Below the pieces are notes generated by a model. The model searched no databases. It was not told the DNA's origin and saw nothing but the letters and a program-made list of their open reading frames with translations. From Limnobaculum zhutongyuii (GTDB lineage Bacteria; Pseudomonadota; Gammaproteobacteria; Enterobacterales; Enterobacteriaceae), in the NCBI RefSeq assembly GCF_004295645.1, contig NZ_CP034752.1, positions 3,658,001 through 3,722,000 on the forward strand: a DNA stretch of 64,000 bases. Reading direction: 5' to 3'. Positions 63,547 through 64,000 of the stretch are shown here, in pieces. Positions within the stretch are counted from its first letter, which is position 1. The number at the start of each line of letters is the position of its first letter. The position numbers and the translations under genes are program-made.

Positions 63547-64000
63547 TTAACTCTGTTTTCCCGTCACCATCGCCAGCGCCTGTCGCAATACGTCAACATC
63601 TGCACCTGCTTTATGAGCATTCTCACTTAAATGGCGGCGAAACTGACGGGCGCCAGGGATCCCCTGAAACAGTCCCAGCATATGGCGGGTAATATGTCCC
63701 AGATAGGTGCCTTTAGACAGTTCTTGCTCAATATAAGGGTACATCGCCTCTACGACGGCGGCAGCCTGAGGGATCTCCCGTTCAATGCCAAAAATCTCAC
63801 TATCTACCTGCGCCAGTATGCCCGGATTTTGATAGGCTTCACGTCCCATCATTACGCCATCAACGTGTTGTAGATGTTCCTTTGCTTCTTCCAACGTTTT
63901 AATACCGCCGTTAATCGCGATGGTCAGATGAGGAAATTCTTGTTTCACCAAATAGATGCGGGAGTAATCCAGCGGAGGTATTTCCCGATTCTCTTTTGGA
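63547..64000 (-). CDS. dusA: tRNA dihydrouridine synthase A (partial, 5' end beyond window)
   Basis: The reading frame runs to the right edge: PKENREIPPLDYSRIYLV precedes VKQEFPHLTIAINGG, matching E. coli DusA (yjbN). The window contains the C-terminal 150 residues, with GVMMGREAYQNPGIL and TRHMLGLFQGIPGARQFRRHLSENAHKAGADV. DusA makes dihydrouridine at positions 20/20a of tRNA. The start lies outside the window. Confidence 0.95.
   Translation of the reverse strand, partial: PKENREIPPLDYSRIYLVKQEFPHLTIAINGGIKTLEEAKEHLQHVDGVMMGREAYQNPGILAQVDSEIFGIEREIPQAAAVVEAMYPYIEQELSKGTYLGHITRHMLGLFQGIPGARQFRRHLSENAHKAGADVDVLRQALAMVTGKQS

Noticed and set aside
1..64000. CRISPR arrays, tRNA/rRNA genes, insertion sequences, integrases and prophage genes
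   Set aside because: Nothing with the required repeats, cloverleaf patterns or protein families was found in reading the window.

Overview
The window is a stretch of chromosome from a gamma-proteobacterium of the order Enterobacterales. Protein sequences such as Fis, AccC, Rng, UvrA and DnaB are close to E. coli K-12 as I remember it. Several gene clusters keep the E. coli order: mreBCD-yhdE-rng-yhdP-tldD, msrPQ-aroQ-accBC, yhdT-panF-prmA-dusB-fis, and qorA/dnaB-alr. Insertions and rearrangements between these clusters, moderate GC and several unfamiliar genes point to a lineage outside Enterobacteriaceae proper. Budvicia, Pragia or Limnobaculum relatives are a guess, not a demonstration. No rRNA, tRNA, CRISPR array, prophage or insertion sequence was found.

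Layout: 1-3.7 kb is an accessory edge with a degenerate sigma54-type AAA+ protein (cut by the window), a barstar/barnase-type pair, DUF817 and DUF1993 proteins, and a GC-rich palindromic element. From 15 kb down to 3.8 kb on the minus strand runs the mreB-mreC-mreD-yhdE-rng-yhdP-nitrilase-tldD cluster (cell shape, RNA turnover, envelope lipid transport, peptide protease), followed upstream by csrD. From 17 to 28 kb on the plus strand are acuI, msrPQ, aroQ, accBC, an unknown AT-rich membrane protein gene, yhdT-panF, prmA and dusB-fis. From 28 to 34 kb are an RluA-type synthase, a cold-shock-domain protein, the YjcE antiporter, a GhxP purine permease with a PurR-like box, and an unknown membrane protein. 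From 34 to 42 kb is a complete kdpFABCDE potassium uptake operon with its two-component system.

From 42 to 47.8 kb are regulator/transporter pairs (MocR with a frameshifted LysE-type exporter; AraC with an EamA exporter), a cytidine/deoxycytidylate deaminase and two unknown proteins. From 47.9 to 55.7 kb are ssb, a YebE-like protein, uvrA with a LexA box, a lemA/TPM-domain pair, a membrane-anchored bactofilin and an MmcQ/YjbR protein. From 56 to 64 kb are a dicarboxylate/amino-acid symporter preceded by two tiny overlapping ORFs, alr, dnaB, qorA, a YfbM-like protein, a MerR/aldo-keto reductase operon with a textbook MerR promoter, and the 3' end of dusA.

Two genes, mreD and the LysE-type exporter, are each broken by an apparent one-base deletion at a short G/C run. 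Because mreD is normally essential, sequence error is a serious explanation. I did not find a convincing wholly new biological system. The most worthwhile leads are the coupled micro-ORFs ahead of the symporter, the GC-rich palindromic element, the complete barnase/barstar pair, the AT-rich orphan between accC and yhdT, and several operators readable directly from the sequence.
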